Part shown: positions 19,387 to 28,404 of the stretch, piece by piece | Position numbering within the stretch: the stretch's first letter is position 1 | Layout of the letters: each line of letters begins with the position of its first letter | Assembly (NCBI RefSeq): GCF_943193045.1 | Contig: NZ_CALPCN010000001.1 | Location: 478,187-542,186, forward strand | Source of the DNA: Pumilibacter muris | GTDB lineage: Bacteria; Bacillota; Clostridia; Christensenellales; Pumilibacteraceae | Direction: 5' to 3' | Length of the DNA: 64,000 bases | Program-made: the position numbers and the translations under genes | Notes under the pieces: generated by a model | What the model was told of the DNA's origin: nothing | Database searches by the model: none | The model's input: the letters and a program-made list of their open reading frames with translations, nothing else

Positions 19387-19614
19387 TTATTCGGCTTCCA
19401 AAATGTCTACGGTATATGTTTTTTCGCCGCCGGCGCAAGCCGCTTTCACAATAGTGCGAATTGACTTTGCTATTTTACCCTGACGGCCGATTATCTTACC
19501 CATATCCGCCTTGTCTACGCTTACCGAAATAATTCCGTCTTCCGACTCCGTAACTTTCACGGCTTCTTTATTATCGACAAGCTTGGTAACAAGGTACTGA
19601 ACAAGTTCTACCAT
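19387..19614 (-). CDS. khpA: KH domain RNA-binding protein KhpA (YlqC)
   Basis: 75 residues, a single KH domain with the GxxG loop as IIGRQGKIAKSIR. Family members bind RNA, often with KhpB/EloR, and affect cell elongation. Usual position between rpsP and rimM. Confidence 0.93.
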   Translation of the reverse strand: MVELVQYLVTKLVDNKEAVKVTESEDGIISVSVDKADMGKIIGRQGKIAKSIRTIVKAACAGGEKTYTVDILEAE

Positions 19615-19635
19615 TAGTTTCTCCCCGAAGTCCGA

Positions 19636-19932
19636 TTATTCCGACTTCTTCTTTTTAACCGCTTTGGTTTTTGCGGGCGCTTTCTTAGCGTTTTGAATTA
19701 TACCCGCGTTAACGAACATAGCCTTAACAGTGTCGCTGGGAAGAGCGCCCACCGAAAGCCAGTGTTTGGCTTTGTCTTCGTCGATTTTGATTTCCGCAGG
19801 TTCGGTAAGCGGATTGTACGTTCCCACAATGTCAATAAACTTGCCGTCGCGGGGTGCGCGAGAATCCGCAACTATAATGCGGTAGAAGGGGCTCTTCTTA
19901 TCGCCCATACGGGTCAGTCTGATTTTTACCAT
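19636..19932 (-). CDS. rpsP: Ribosomal protein S16
   Basis: 30S protein. [20 protein letters not shown] is the family start; 98 residues with a basic Ala/Lys tail. It follows ffh by 37 bases. Confidence 0.97.
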   Translation of the reverse strand: MVKIRLTRMGDKKSPFYRIIVADSRAPRDGKFIDIVGTYNPLTEPAEIKIDEDKAKHWLSVGALPSDTVKAMFVNAGIIQNAKKAPAKTKAVKKKKSE

Positions 19933-19969
19933 TTGTTTTCTCCTTTAAAATGTGATTACCTAATTTTAT

Positions 19970-21310
19970 TTAAAACGGAAAGCGGCGTCCGCCTTTCCCC
20001 ATTTTACCCATTTTGCCGTTTTTCATCATGCGCATCATTTCTTTCGTTTGTTCGAACTGTTTTAACAGTTGGTTCACGTCTTGAATAGAAGTTCCGCTGC
20101 CTGCCGCGATGCGCTTTCTGCGCGAAGCTTTTATAATTTCGGGATGTTCGCGCTCGTACATGGTCATGGATTTTATAATAGCTTTAAACCGCTCTATCCG
20201 CGCTTCGTCAACGTCTTTTTCACTTATGCGCATATTGTTGGGAAGTCCCGGAATCATAGACATAACTTCCGACAGATTACCCATTTTTCCGAGTTGCTCG
20301 AACTGCGTAAGAAAGTCGTCGAGAGTGAAAGCGGATTCGCGCAATTTTTTTTCGAGCTTTTGCATCTCCTCTTCGGTAACGGCAGACTGCGCTTTTTCTA
20401 TAAGAGTAAGAACGTCGCCCATTCCGAGTATGCGCGAAGCCATTCTGTCGGGATAGAACGGCTCTATGTCGCCCATTTTCTCGCCCGTTCCGCAGAATTT
20501 AACAGGCTTTCCCGTAACCGCTTTAATGGAAAGCGCCGCGCCGCCTCTCGTGTCGCCGTCGAGCTTAGTAAGTATCACGCCCGATATATCGAGACGCTCG
20601 TTAAACGTGGCGGCAACGTTAGCCGCTTCCTGCCCCGTCATTGCGTCTACCGTAAGAAGAATTTCGGTAGGACATACTTCGAACTTTATGTTTTCAAGCT
20701 CGCGCATAAGTTCTTCGTTTATTTGAAGCCGACCCGCCGTGTCTATTATAAGCGTGTCGCAACCTCTGCTGCGCGCTTCTTCCACCGCAAGCTTAGAAGT
20801 TTTAACAGGGTCTTTATCGCCGCGCTCGTATACTTCCACACCGACGCTTCGCCCTACAACTTTTAATTGATTGATTGCCGCAGGACGGTATACGTCGCAT
20901 GCCGCAAGCAGCGGACGTTTGCCCTGTTTTTTAAGTAGCTGCGACAGTTTGCCGCACATGGTAGTTTTGCCCGCGCCTTGAAGCCCCACCATCATTATTA
21001 CGGTTGGCAACTTGCTCGAAACGCTCAACTTCGCGTTTGTAGAACCCATAAGCGCTATAAGCTCGTCGTTTACTATTTTAATAACCTGTTGACCGGGCGT
21101 TAAACTGTTTAAAATAGTTTCGCCTACAGCCTTTTCGCTCACACGCGCTATAAAGTTTTTAACTACGCCGAAATTTACGTCCGCTTCTAACAAAGCGACG
21201 CGAATTTCGCGCATAGCCTGTTTTATTTCAAGCTCGCTGAGCTTGCCGCGCGATTTCATTTTGCTGAAAATGTGATTGAGTTTTTCGCTGAGGCTACCGA
21301 ACAGTCCCAT
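19970..21310 (-). CDS. ffh: Signal recognition particle protein Ffh
   Basis: SRP54 GTPase that binds signal peptides and 4.5S RNA. N domain (residues 1-85), G domain with GLQGAGKTT, DTAGRLQ and TKLDGDTRGG, and a Met-rich M domain ending MGKMGKGGRRFPF. Start at ATG 21310 (5 bases after AGGAG). 446 residues. Overlaps ylxM by 17 bases. Confidence 0.97.
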   Translation of the reverse strand: MGLFGSLSEKLNHIFSKMKSRGKLSELEIKQAMREIRVALLEADVNFGVVKNFIARVSEKAVGETILNSLTPGQQVIKIVNDELIALMGSTNAKLSVSSKLPTVIMMVGLQGAGKTTMCGKLSQLLKKQGKRPLLAACDVYRPAAINQLKVVGRSVGVEVYERGDKDPVKTSKLAVEEARSRGCDTLIIDTAGRLQINEELMRELENIKFEVCPTEILLTVDAMTGQEAANVAATFNERLDISGVILTKLDGDTRGGAALSIKAVTGKPVKFCGTGEKMGDIEPFYPDRMASRILGMGDVLTLIEKAQSAVTEEEMQKLEKKLRESAFTLDDFLTQFEQLGKMGNLSEVMSMIPGLPNNMRISEKDVDEARIERFKAIIKSMTMYEREHPEIIKASRRKRIAAGSGTSIQDVNQLLKQFEQTKEMMRMMKNGKMGKMGKGGRRFPF

Positions 21311-21632
21311 AAACACTCCTTATAAACTCTTCAAGCTCGGCAACTTTTTTCGCCGCGTCGGCGCACCCGTTGCAATCGCGTTTGATGTCTTGCAATCTTT
21401 TAGCTATTTCCGAAACAAAGAAACGGATTTTAAACTTGCTCTCGAACTCCGACAAACTTTCTTCCGACTGCTTAACCGCAGAATGAACCGCTTGGCGGCT
21501 GACTCCGAAATTATCCGCTATTTCGGAAAGAGAATAGTCGCGCTCGTAGTAGTCGGCAAGCATGTCCCGCTGCTTTTCCGTAAGAGCGTCGCCGTAAATA
21601 TCCATAAGAGCAAGATAAGTATAGTCTTTCAT
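21294..21632 (-). CDS. ylxM: YlxM family DNA-binding/SRP-associated protein
   Basis: UPF0122 helix-turn-helix protein always linked to ffh or ftsY in Gram-positives, where it is thought to modulate SRP assembly. LTEKQRDMLADYYERDYSLS and the HTH SEIADNFGVSRQAVHSAVKQ are canonical. Start at MKDYTYLAL because GAGG lies just before it. 112 residues. Confidence 0.92.
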   Translation of the reverse strand: MKDYTYLALMDIYGDALTEKQRDMLADYYERDYSLSEIADNFGVSRQAVHSAVKQSEESLSEFESKFKIRFFVSEIAKRLQDIKRDCNGCADAAKKVAELEEFIRSVYGTVR

Positions 21633-21649
21633 GCGCCCTCGTTTACGAA

Positions 21650-21690
21650 CGGAAAAAATAAAGGTGTAAAGCAATTTTACTTTACACCTT
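21650..21690 (-). terminator. Terminator after ftsY, overlapping the ylxM start site
   Basis: An 11-bp perfect stem AAGGTGTAAAG/CTTTACACCTT (21661-21690) with an 8-base loop, followed by a T-rich run on the minus strand. It lies just downstream of the -10 box of the ylxM promoter, so transcripts from that promoter would begin inside the first arm and could not form the full hairpin. Confidence 0.75.
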
Positions 21691-21720
21691 ATTATACTCT
21701 TTCGCTTGGACGTTTGTCAA
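21691..21720 (-). promoter_or_regulatory. SigA promoter of the ylxM-ffh-rpsP operon
   Basis: Perfect TTGACA (21715-21720) and TATAAT (21691-21696), spacer 18. It is squeezed between the ftsY stop codon (5 bases away) and the terminator stem. Confidence 0.85.
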
Positions 21721-21725
21721 GCGTT

Positions 21726-22625
21726 TTATTCTATTATGGCGTCTATAAATTCGCGCGAATCGAAATCTTCGAGGTCGTCTATTCCCTCGCCTACACCGAC
21801 GTAAACAACGGGCACTCCGAGCTGCCCCGCTATTGCAAGCACCACGCCGCCTTTCGCCGTGCCGTCGAGCTTAGTTAAAATAATACCGTCTATGTCTATC
21901 GCCTCGTTAAACACGTCAACTTGCGATATGGCGTTCTGTCCCGTAGTGGCGTCGAGCACAATATAATTAAGATACATGCAGTCGGGATATTCCCGTTCTA
22001 TAATGCGGTTGATTTTTTTCAACTCGTCCATTAAATTCTTTTTGTTGTGTAATCGTCCGGCAGTGTCTATCAAAAGCACGTCGGTATTTTTGCTTTTGGC
22101 GCTCATCACGGCATCGTATACAACCGCTCCGGGGTCGGCGCCTTCGGCGTGTTTTACTATGCGCACTCCCGCTCTATCCGCCCAAACCGTAAGTTGGTCG
22201 GCTGCCGCCGCGCGAAACGTGTCGGCGGCAACTATGGTAACGCTTTTCCCCGCTTTTTTAAATTTTTTGGCAAGTTTTCCGATTGCGGTAGTTTTGCCCA
22301 CGCCGTTCACTCCCGCCACAAGCAACACGAGCGGATACTCGTATTCGGGAACGGGATTCTCGTCGAGAATGTCTATCATGAGCTTTTTGAGTTCATCTTT
22401 AACTTCGGCGGTGTCGCGTATGCGTTTTTCGTCTATAACGTCGCGCAAATTGTCCATAAGATTCTCCACCGTTTCGGCGCCTATGTCGGAAGAAATTAGC
22501 GCCATTTCAAGCTCGTCGTAAAAGTCGTCGGTTAAAACGCCGCCTGTAAACAGCTTATTGAGCTTGTAAGCAATGGCTTCTTTCGTCTTTTTGAGTTTTT
22601 CTTTGATTTTTCCGAAGAATCCCAT
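21726..22625 (-). CDS. ftsY: SRP receptor FtsY
   Basis: Membrane-associated SRP receptor GTPase. NG domain with GVNGVGKTT, DTAGRLHN and TKLDGTAKGG. 299 residues with no long acidic A domain, usual for Firmicutes. Follows smc by 21 bases. Confidence 0.96.
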   Translation of the reverse strand: MGFFGKIKEKLKKTKEAIAYKLNKLFTGGVLTDDFYDELEMALISSDIGAETVENLMDNLRDVIDEKRIRDTAEVKDELKKLMIDILDENPVPEYEYPLVLLVAGVNGVGKTTAIGKLAKKFKKAGKSVTIVAADTFRAAAADQLTVWADRAGVRIVKHAEGADPGAVVYDAVMSAKSKNTDVLLIDTAGRLHNKKNLMDELKKINRIIEREYPDCMYLNYIVLDATTGQNAISQVDVFNEAIDIDGIILTKLDGTAKGGVVLAIAGQLGVPVVYVGVGEGIDDLEDFDSREFIDAIIE

Positions 22626-22646
22626 ATTCTTCTCCTTTTAGCAACG

Positions 22647-25600
22647 TTATTGCTGTTCTTCCATTTTAATGGCGTCGCTCAGTTTAACCGACACTATTTT
22701 GCTCACGCCTTTTTCTTCCATAGTAACGCCGTATAAACTGTCGGCAAGTTCCATAGTGGGCTTACGGTGAGTTATAACTATAAATTGAGTGTCTTCCGAA
22801 AATCTGCGCAAATATTTTGCAAACCTTCCCGCGTTCGCGTCGTCGAGCGCCGCCTCTATTTCGTCGAGTACGCAAAAAGGCATAGGTTTAAGCCGAAGTA
22901 TCGCAAACAAAATAGCTATAGCCGTAAGAGCGCGCTCTCCGCCGGAAAGAAGCGATATGCTCTGCAACTTCTTTTCGGGAGGCTGAGCCACAATTTCTAT
23001 TCCCGCATCGAGCGGATTTTCGCTGTCGAGCAACAGTAAGTCGGCGTTGCCGCCGTCGAACAATTCTTTGAAAATCTTTACAAAGTTTACTCGTATTTGT
23101 TCGAATTGGCTTGTGAATTTTCCGAGCATTTCAGCCGACAATTCGTTGATTATTTTCACCAAATCGTTTTCCGCTTTAACAAGGTCTTCGCGCTGAACGT
23201 CCATTTCATGGTAGCTCGCATACATCTCTTTGCACTGCTCAATGGAATCGAGGTTAACGTGTCCGAGCGCGTTCATCTGCCTATTTAAACGGTTGGCTTC
23301 CGCCACGCCTTTCGCAAGGTCGTAATTTTCTTCTTTAAACGGCAAGCAGTCGTCGTATTCGAGCTCGTAATTCTCTTTAACTTTCTGTTGCATTATTTCT
23401 ATGTCTGTATCTACTTTGGCAAGTTGCATTTCTTCCCGACTTTTCTTTTCGTGCAACTTGTTCAGTTCTTCCACAAGAGCCATGCGTTTGGAGTCGAGCG
23501 CGGCTATTGATTCGTTAAGCTCTTGCTTATACTCGTCAAGATTGGCGAGCTTATACCTCACCTCTTTAACGCGATTACTGTCGGCAGAATTTTCGGTGTT
23601 CATAGACTCCGTAATCGTTGCGTCGAGTTCTTTAATAAGAACGTCGTTGTCGGCAATCTGTTTCGTCTCGTATTGCGACTTTGCCGCAATAGATTCCATA
23701 TTGGCTTTAAGTCGCGCTATTTCACCGTCGATAGCCGAATACTTGGCTTCGAGTGTGGAAACGCGCACGCGAGCGCTCGTCATCATTTCGTGAAGCTCGT
23801 TGCGTTGTTTTCTCAAAGCATCGAATTGATGCCTTTGTTCTTCGCCGCTTTCATTGGCACTGTCTTTCTTTCCGAGAACAATTTGTTCAAGCTCGCCCAC
23901 GCTGTCTACGTCGCGCGTAATTTCTTCTATCCTGAGCCGAGCTTTGGTTTCCTCTTCCGTTAGCCCTTCAAGTTCGGCGCGCAACTCTTCGTCGGCGGCT
24001 TTAAACTTACTGAGGGCTTCCGTTCGAGTTGCAATCTCCACTTCCAACTTGTGCACTTCTTCGCTTACGGTGCGAATTTGTTCGCTCGTTACTCGTTGCA
24101 ATTTCGCCTTTTCGTCGCGAAGAGCGTTAAGTTCGGTCAACTTTTTATCCATCTCGGCTATTTGCGCCGCAAACGTTTCGATTTCTTTATCGTAACCGAA
24201 CACGTTCGTGGAATCAGCCCTTTTGCTACCGCCCGTAATGGAACCGTGCGGCGTAAGCACGTCGCCCTCTTTCGTAACGATTTTAAATCCGTAACGCGAC
24301 TTGCGCGCAACCGCAATAGCCGTGTCCATATTATCCACCACAACGGTGTTCCCTAACAGTCCCGAAAACACGGCTTCGTATTTTGGGTCAAACGAAACCA
24401 AATCCACAGCTACGCCGCAAACTCCGCTTTCGCTTAAAAGTCTGCGATATTCAGATTCGAGGGAACGCGGCTTTGCGGCGGATATGGGCAAAAACGTTGC
24501 TCTGCCGCTCCTTGTGCGCTTTAAAAATTCCACCAAATATTTTGCGTCCTCTTCAGTGCGGGTAACTATATTCTGAACCGCATTTCCGAGCGCCATTTCT
24601 ATCGCGGTTTCAAATCCGTCGCTCACGCTCAGTAACGATGCAACCACGCCTTCTATTTTCGACGAAAGCTCTTTGTTTTGCTTAGCTTCCGTCATGAGTT
24701 TTCTTACGCTTAGCACAAAACCGTCGTAAGACTGTTGCAAATTAACAAGCATGTCATGCCGCGTTTTCGCGCCGTGATATTTTGCACTGATAGAATCTAT
24801 CTTTTCTGCGGCTCTGCTTATTTCGGCTACGCAATTACTATTTTCTTCGTATAAAACTTCAAGCTTTTCGGATAGAGCGTTCTTTTCTTTAATTTTGTCG
24901 CCCGTCTCGTTATCAAGTCTTTCCGTTGCGGCAAGCCCCGAATCGAGTTTTTCTTTGCATGCCGAAATACGCCTGTCAAGGTCAGAGATACGCGAATTCA
25001 ATCCGTCGCGCTCGGCTACGAGTCTCGACATATTCGCGCGAATTTCGGTGAGTTTATCCATAGCTTCCACTACGGCTCTGTGATTCGATTCTACCTCGCC
25101 TTCGCCCTGAGTGAGAGTATCCACAACCGCGCAATATTCTTCGTTGAATTTTTCCGCCTCTATGCGCGCGCTTTTGAGTTCCTCTTCCGTTTTTAAAAGC
25201 TGTTCGGAGCCCGCCGCAATAAACCGTTCGGTTTGTTCGTATTCCTCGTTATGCTGTTCGAGTTCTTTTTTAAGATTCTCGTTTTGCATTTCAAGATACG
25301 ATAGACGTTCTTTCAACACCTTAGTGTCGCCCGCCGCTTTTTCGATTCCTACGGTGAGTTCAAGCAATTCGTCGCGCAGCGAATTAACCGTTTTGTCGGT
25401 TGCGCCGTATTTTTCGCGCGCCTCGTTGTATTGAACGGTCGCGTCGTCGCAATCCTTTTGTCTCAACTCTATTTCCTGCGTCACACCGTCGAGCCTGTTT
25501 TGAATCGCGGCTTTCGCCTGACTTGCCGAATCGTATTGATATATGTAAATATTTATTTCGTGAGTTTTGAGCTTGTCTCTAAGTTCCAACCATTTTCGCG

Positions 25601-26237
25601 CCGCTTCCGACTGCTTTGTGAGAGGTTCGAGCATAGACGCCTTTTCGTGCAAAATGTCGTCTATGCGAACAAGATTTTCGCGCGTGCGCGCAAGCTTGCG
25701 CTCCGAATCGAGCTTGCGAGCTTTAAACTTAGATATGCCCGCAGCTTCTTCGAATATCGCGCGGCGGTCTTCAGGCTTCGCGCGCAAAAGTTCTTCTATT
25801 CTGCCCTGTCCTATAATCGAATAGCCTTCTCTTCCCATGCCGCCGTCGCGCAATAATTCGGTTATATCTTTCAGTCTGCACGGTGTGCGGTTTAAGCAAT
25901 ACTCGCTTTCGCCGCTACGGTACAACTTACGCGAAATAACAACTTCGTCGTAATCAAGCGAAGGAAACAATTTTTCAGTGTTGTCGAAATACAGATTTAC
26001 TTCGCAGTACGAAAGCGACTTGCGGTTTTCCGTTCCGTTAAATATAACGTCTTGCATGGAATTACCACGCAAAAGCTTCGCCGATTGCTCGCCGAGCACC
26101 CAACGAATAGAGTCGGCAACGTTGCTTTTGCCGCAACCGTTAGGACCTACGATTGCGGTAACACCCGCTCCGAATTTAACTTCCAGCCTGTCGCCAAAAG
26201 ACTTAAAACCGGCAACTTCCAACTTCTTAAACTTCAA
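22647..26237 (-). CDS. smc: Chromosome segregation protein SMC
   Basis: Condensin ATPase. N-terminal GPNGCGKSNVADSIRW Walker A, two long coiled coils around a hinge (about residues 500-680, with GVAVDLVSFDPKYEAVFSGL), and C-terminal signature LLSGGERALTAIAI with Walker B CVLDEIEAALD. 1196 residues, full length. The start is TTG (26235-26237) nine bases after GAGG; no ATG is available near the conserved N-terminus. Confidence 0.97.
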   Translation of the reverse strand: MKFKKLEVAGFKSFGDRLEVKFGAGVTAIVGPNGCGKSNVADSIRWVLGEQSAKLLRGNSMQDVIFNGTENRKSLSYCEVNLYFDNTEKLFPSLDYDEVVISRKLYRSGESEYCLNRTPCRLKDITELLRDGGMGREGYSIIGQGRIEELLRAKPEDRRAIFEEAAGISKFKARKLDSERKLARTRENLVRIDDILHEKASMLEPLTKQSEAARKWLELRDKLKTHEINIYIYQYDSASQAKAAIQNRLDGVTQEIELRQKDCDDATVQYNEAREKYGATDKTVNSLRDELLELTVGIEKAAGDTKVLKERLSYLEMQNENLKKELEQHNEEYEQTERFIAAGSEQLLKTEEELKSARIEAEKFNEEYCAVVDTLTQGEGEVESNHRAVVEAMDKLTEIRANMSRLVAERDGLNSRISDLDRRISACKEKLDSGLAATERLDNETGDKIKEKNALSEKLEVLYEENSNCVAEISRAAEKIDSISAKYHGAKTRHDMLVNLQQSYDGFVLSVRKLMTEAKQNKELSSKIEGVVASLLSVSDGFETAIEMALGNAVQNIVTRTEEDAKYLVEFLKRTRSGRATFLPISAAKPRSLESEYRRLLSESGVCGVAVDLVSFDPKYEAVFSGLLGNTVVVDNMDTAIAVARKSRYGFKIVTKEGDVLTPHGSITGGSKRADSTNVFGYDKEIETFAAQIAEMDKKLTELNALRDEKAKLQRVTSEQIRTVSEEVHKLEVEIATRTEALSKFKAADEELRAELEGLTEEETKARLRIEEITRDVDSVGELEQIVLGKKDSANESGEEQRHQFDALRKQRNELHEMMTSARVRVSTLEAKYSAIDGEIARLKANMESIAAKSQYETKQIADNDVLIKELDATITESMNTENSADSNRVKEVRYKLANLDEYKQELNESIAALDSKRMALVEELNKLHEKKSREEMQLAKVDTDIEIMQQKVKENYELEYDDCLPFKEENYDLAKGVAEANRLNRQMNALGHVNLDSIEQCKEMYASYHEMDVQREDLVKAENDLVKIINELSAEMLGKFTSQFEQIRVNFVKIFKELFDGGNADLLLLDSENPLDAGIEIVAQPPEKKLQSISLLSGGERALTAIAILFAILRLKPMPFCVLDEIEAALDDANAGRFAKYLRRFSEDTQFIVITHRKPTMELADSLYGVTMEEKGVSKIVSVKLSDAIKMEEQQ

Positions 26238-26282
26238 ACCAACTTTCCTCTAAGTAGCAAAATTAACTGTTATTTTAGTATA

Positions 26283-26311
26283 ATTGTATCAAAAAAACGA
26301 GTAAAAATCAA
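26283..26311 (-). promoter_or_regulatory. Candidate SigA promoter of smc-ftsY
   Basis: TTGATT (26306-26311), 17-base spacer, TACAAT (26283-26288) on the minus strand, in the 93-base rnc-smc gap. Leader of about 40 bases with GAGG before the TTG start. Confidence 0.6.
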
Positions 26312-26330
26312 ACGATTGACACGGCGTTAT

Positions 26331-26978
26331 TTATATTGCGCGCGAATCGAGCGCGTTTTTTGCCGCTTGTTGCTCGGCGTCGATTTTTTTTCTTCCGCTT
26401 CCGTAAAATTCTTTTCCGCACACGGATAACACGCTTGAAAATCCGCGTTCGCTCGGCTCGGTTTTAAACGAATACCCGATGCCGTTTGCTTCCGCTCTTT
26501 CTTTCAGCTCCGACTTATAATCGCGCGCGGCACGGTATCGCTTATCAAGCAATTTGAATTTAACGAAAGCTTTTGCGGACTTCATTCCTCCGTCAAGATA
26601 AATAGCGCCGAGCACCGATTCGAAAATATTCGATTTGAATTTCTCGCTTATTGACTGCAAATTTTTTTCGGCGCCTTTCCCGAGCAAATAATAGCGCATA
26701 AGCCCCATGTCGTCAACAGCTTTCGAGAGCGGCGAACGCGAAACGATTTCGGCGCGTTCTTTCGAGAGCACGCCCTCGTCGCTGTTTTCCGAATTATATA
26801 GCGATTCGGCAACTATAAAATTCAAAAGTCCGTCGCCCAAAAATTCGAGACGCTCGTTGCCCGTTCCACCGTGCTCGTTCACATAAGATTCGTTTGTGAG
26901 CGCTTGGTTTAAAAGCGAACGGTTTTTAAAAACATAGCCTATTATTTTTTCTACTTCGGAGAGTTCGCTCTCACGCAT
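26331..26978 (-). CDS. rnc: Ribonuclease III with Asn at a metal-ligand position
   Basis: Double-strand RNA endonuclease for rRNA processing. Signature NERLEFLGDGLLNFIVAE is intact. In the second catalytic block the usual (A)DxxEA is S-N-I-F-E: the Asp equivalent to E. coli D114 is Asn (codon AAT), while the Glu equivalent to E117 is kept. A C-terminal double-strand RNA-binding domain follows (about residues 145-215). Start at MRESELSEVE, overlapping plsX by 8 bases. 215 residues. Confidence 0.93.
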   Translation of the reverse strand: MRESELSEVEKIIGYVFKNRSLLNQALTNESYVNEHGGTGNERLEFLGDGLLNFIVAESLYNSENSDEGVLSKERAEIVSRSPLSKAVDDMGLMRYYLLGKGAEKNLQSISEKFKSNIFESVLGAIYLDGGMKSAKAFVKFKLLDKRYRAARDYKSELKERAEANGIGYSFKTEPSERGFSSVLSVCGKEFYGSGRKKIDAEQQAAKNALDSRAI

Positions 26979-28005
26979 TTTCGCCGTCCTGCGAAACCGT
27001 TTGCGCGGCAAGCTTTTCCATTTCGGATTTTATTTTGCCTACAAGGTCGGCGTCAGCCATTTTTTTAACCTGACGAAGAGCCGCAAGAACTGCGGCGGGA
27101 TTTGCGGCGCCGTGCGCTTTAACAACCACCTTTTTAACTCCCAAAAACGGCGCGCCGCCGTAAGCGTTATAGTCCATATCTTTTTTGAGAGTGCGAAACG
27201 CTTTTTTCATAAACAGAGTGCCGAATTTCGCCGCCGTAGACTTCATAATAGCGCTTTTAAGCTCGCTCATTACCATGCCCGCCGTTCCTTCAACCGACTT
27301 TAAAAGCACGTTGCCCACAAATCCGTCCGCCACAAGAATATCGTATTCTCCCGAAACGGCGTCGCGCGCTTCCATATTGCCCAAAAAGTTTATAGGCAAC
27401 TTCTTTAAAGCTTCGAAAACCTCTTTCGTGAGAGCGTTACCCTTATGGTCTTCAACGCCGACGGAAACAAGCCCCACTCTCGGATTTTCAAGACCTTCAA
27501 CCGAGCGCATATAACACACTGCCATAAGAGCGAACTGCACCAAAAAGTCGGCGCGGCAATCCACGTTTGCGCCGCAATCTATTAAACAAACTCTGCCGCC
27601 TCCCTTAGTGGGCAAAAGCGGGGAAAGCGCGGGGCGTTGCACGCCGTCTATTCTTCCCACTTTAAGCACGCTTCCCGTGAGCACCGCGCCCGTGCTGCCC
27701 GAGCTCAACATACCTTTAATATCGTCGTCCGATTTAAGCAAATCGAAAGCCCGAACAAGCGACGAATCTTTTTTGGCGCGAATTGCCGCAGTAGGCGATT
27801 CGTCGTTAGAAATTACGTCGGGCGCATGTTCTATAAAAACTCTCGACTCGTCGTATTTAAATTCGGACAACGCGCTCTCTATTTTGGCTTTATCGCCCGT
27901 AAAAATTATGTCGGCGCCTTTTTGCTCTTTTAAAAACTCTACTGCGCCCGCAATTTGAGCGCGCGGAGAATTATCGCCGCCGAAAGCGTCCACAACTATC
28001 TTCAT
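26971..28005 (-). CDS. plsX: Phosphate acyltransferase PlsX
   Basis: Makes acyl-phosphate from acyl-ACP for the PlsX/PlsY route to lysophosphatidate. N-terminal MKIVVDAFGGDNSPRAQIAG and GNMEARDA are family motifs. 344 residues, full length. TAGGAGAG precedes the ATG. Partner plsY is at 43.5 kb. Confidence 0.96.
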   Translation of the reverse strand: MKIVVDAFGGDNSPRAQIAGAVEFLKEQKGADIIFTGDKAKIESALSEFKYDESRVFIEHAPDVISNDESPTAAIRAKKDSSLVRAFDLLKSDDDIKGMLSSGSTGAVLTGSVLKVGRIDGVQRPALSPLLPTKGGGRVCLIDCGANVDCRADFLVQFALMAVCYMRSVEGLENPRVGLVSVGVEDHKGNALTKEVFEALKKLPINFLGNMEARDAVSGEYDILVADGFVGNVLLKSVEGTAGMVMSELKSAIMKSTAAKFGTLFMKKAFRTLKKDMDYNAYGGAPFLGVKKVVVKAHGAANPAAVLAALRQVKKMADADLVGKIKSEMEKLAAQTVSQDGENA

Positions 28006-28078
28006 AAATTTTCTCTCCTATCAATATAATCGTTGCGCATAAATTTGCGCAATAATACTTTTCCTTATAGAATAAAAC

Positions 28079-28102
28079 GACTCCGCAACTGTATGCGGAG
28101 CC
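28079..28102 (-). terminator. Hairpin between rpmF and plsX
   Basis: Minus-strand stem CTCCGCA/TGCGGAG with flanking G-C pairs, then GTTTTATT. The T run is short, so this may be a partial terminator reducing plsX expression relative to rpmF. Confidence 0.5.
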
Positions 28103-28128
28103 ATTGAATAAGCGTTTTAAGACTATAA

Positions 28129-28317
28129 TTACTCTTTTTCCTGCTTAATGTCAATCTTCTTCACACCGTCATAGTATCCGCAAACTTTGCAAACTCTATG
28201 ATTCTGCTTCATTTCATGACACTGAGGGCATTCGCTAATCGAAGAACTCTTAACTTTCCAATTAGCAAAACGCGAGTTACTCTGTTTTTTCGACGCTTTA
28301 TGCTTGGGTACTGCCAT
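28129..28317 (-). CDS. rpmF: Ribosomal protein L32
   Basis: MAVPKHKASKKQSNSRFANW is canonical; a four-Cys zinc ribbon is present (CPQC and CKVC). 62 residues. AGGAGGTG lies 6 bases before ATG. rpmF-plsX is a conserved pair. Confidence 0.95.
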   Translation of the reverse strand: MAVPKHKASKKQSNSRFANWKVKSSSISECPQCHEMKQNHRVCKVCGYYDGVKKIDIKQEKE

Positions 28318-28358
28318 ATTTAGCACCTCCTATCAACGAATTTTAATCATGCTATACT

Positions 28359-28387
28359 ATTATACATATTAGGACATACGTTGTCAA
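28359..28387 (-). promoter_or_regulatory. SigA promoter of rpmF
   Basis: Perfect TTGACA (28382-28387), 17 bases, TATAAT (28359-28364). Confidence 0.85.
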
Positions 28388-28404
28388 ATGTTTTCGGGCG
28401 AATT

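Noticed and set aside
25431..25856. Open frames antisense to smc and other long genes
   Set aside because: They are shadows of coding bias on the opposite strand; no ribosome binding sites or family matches.
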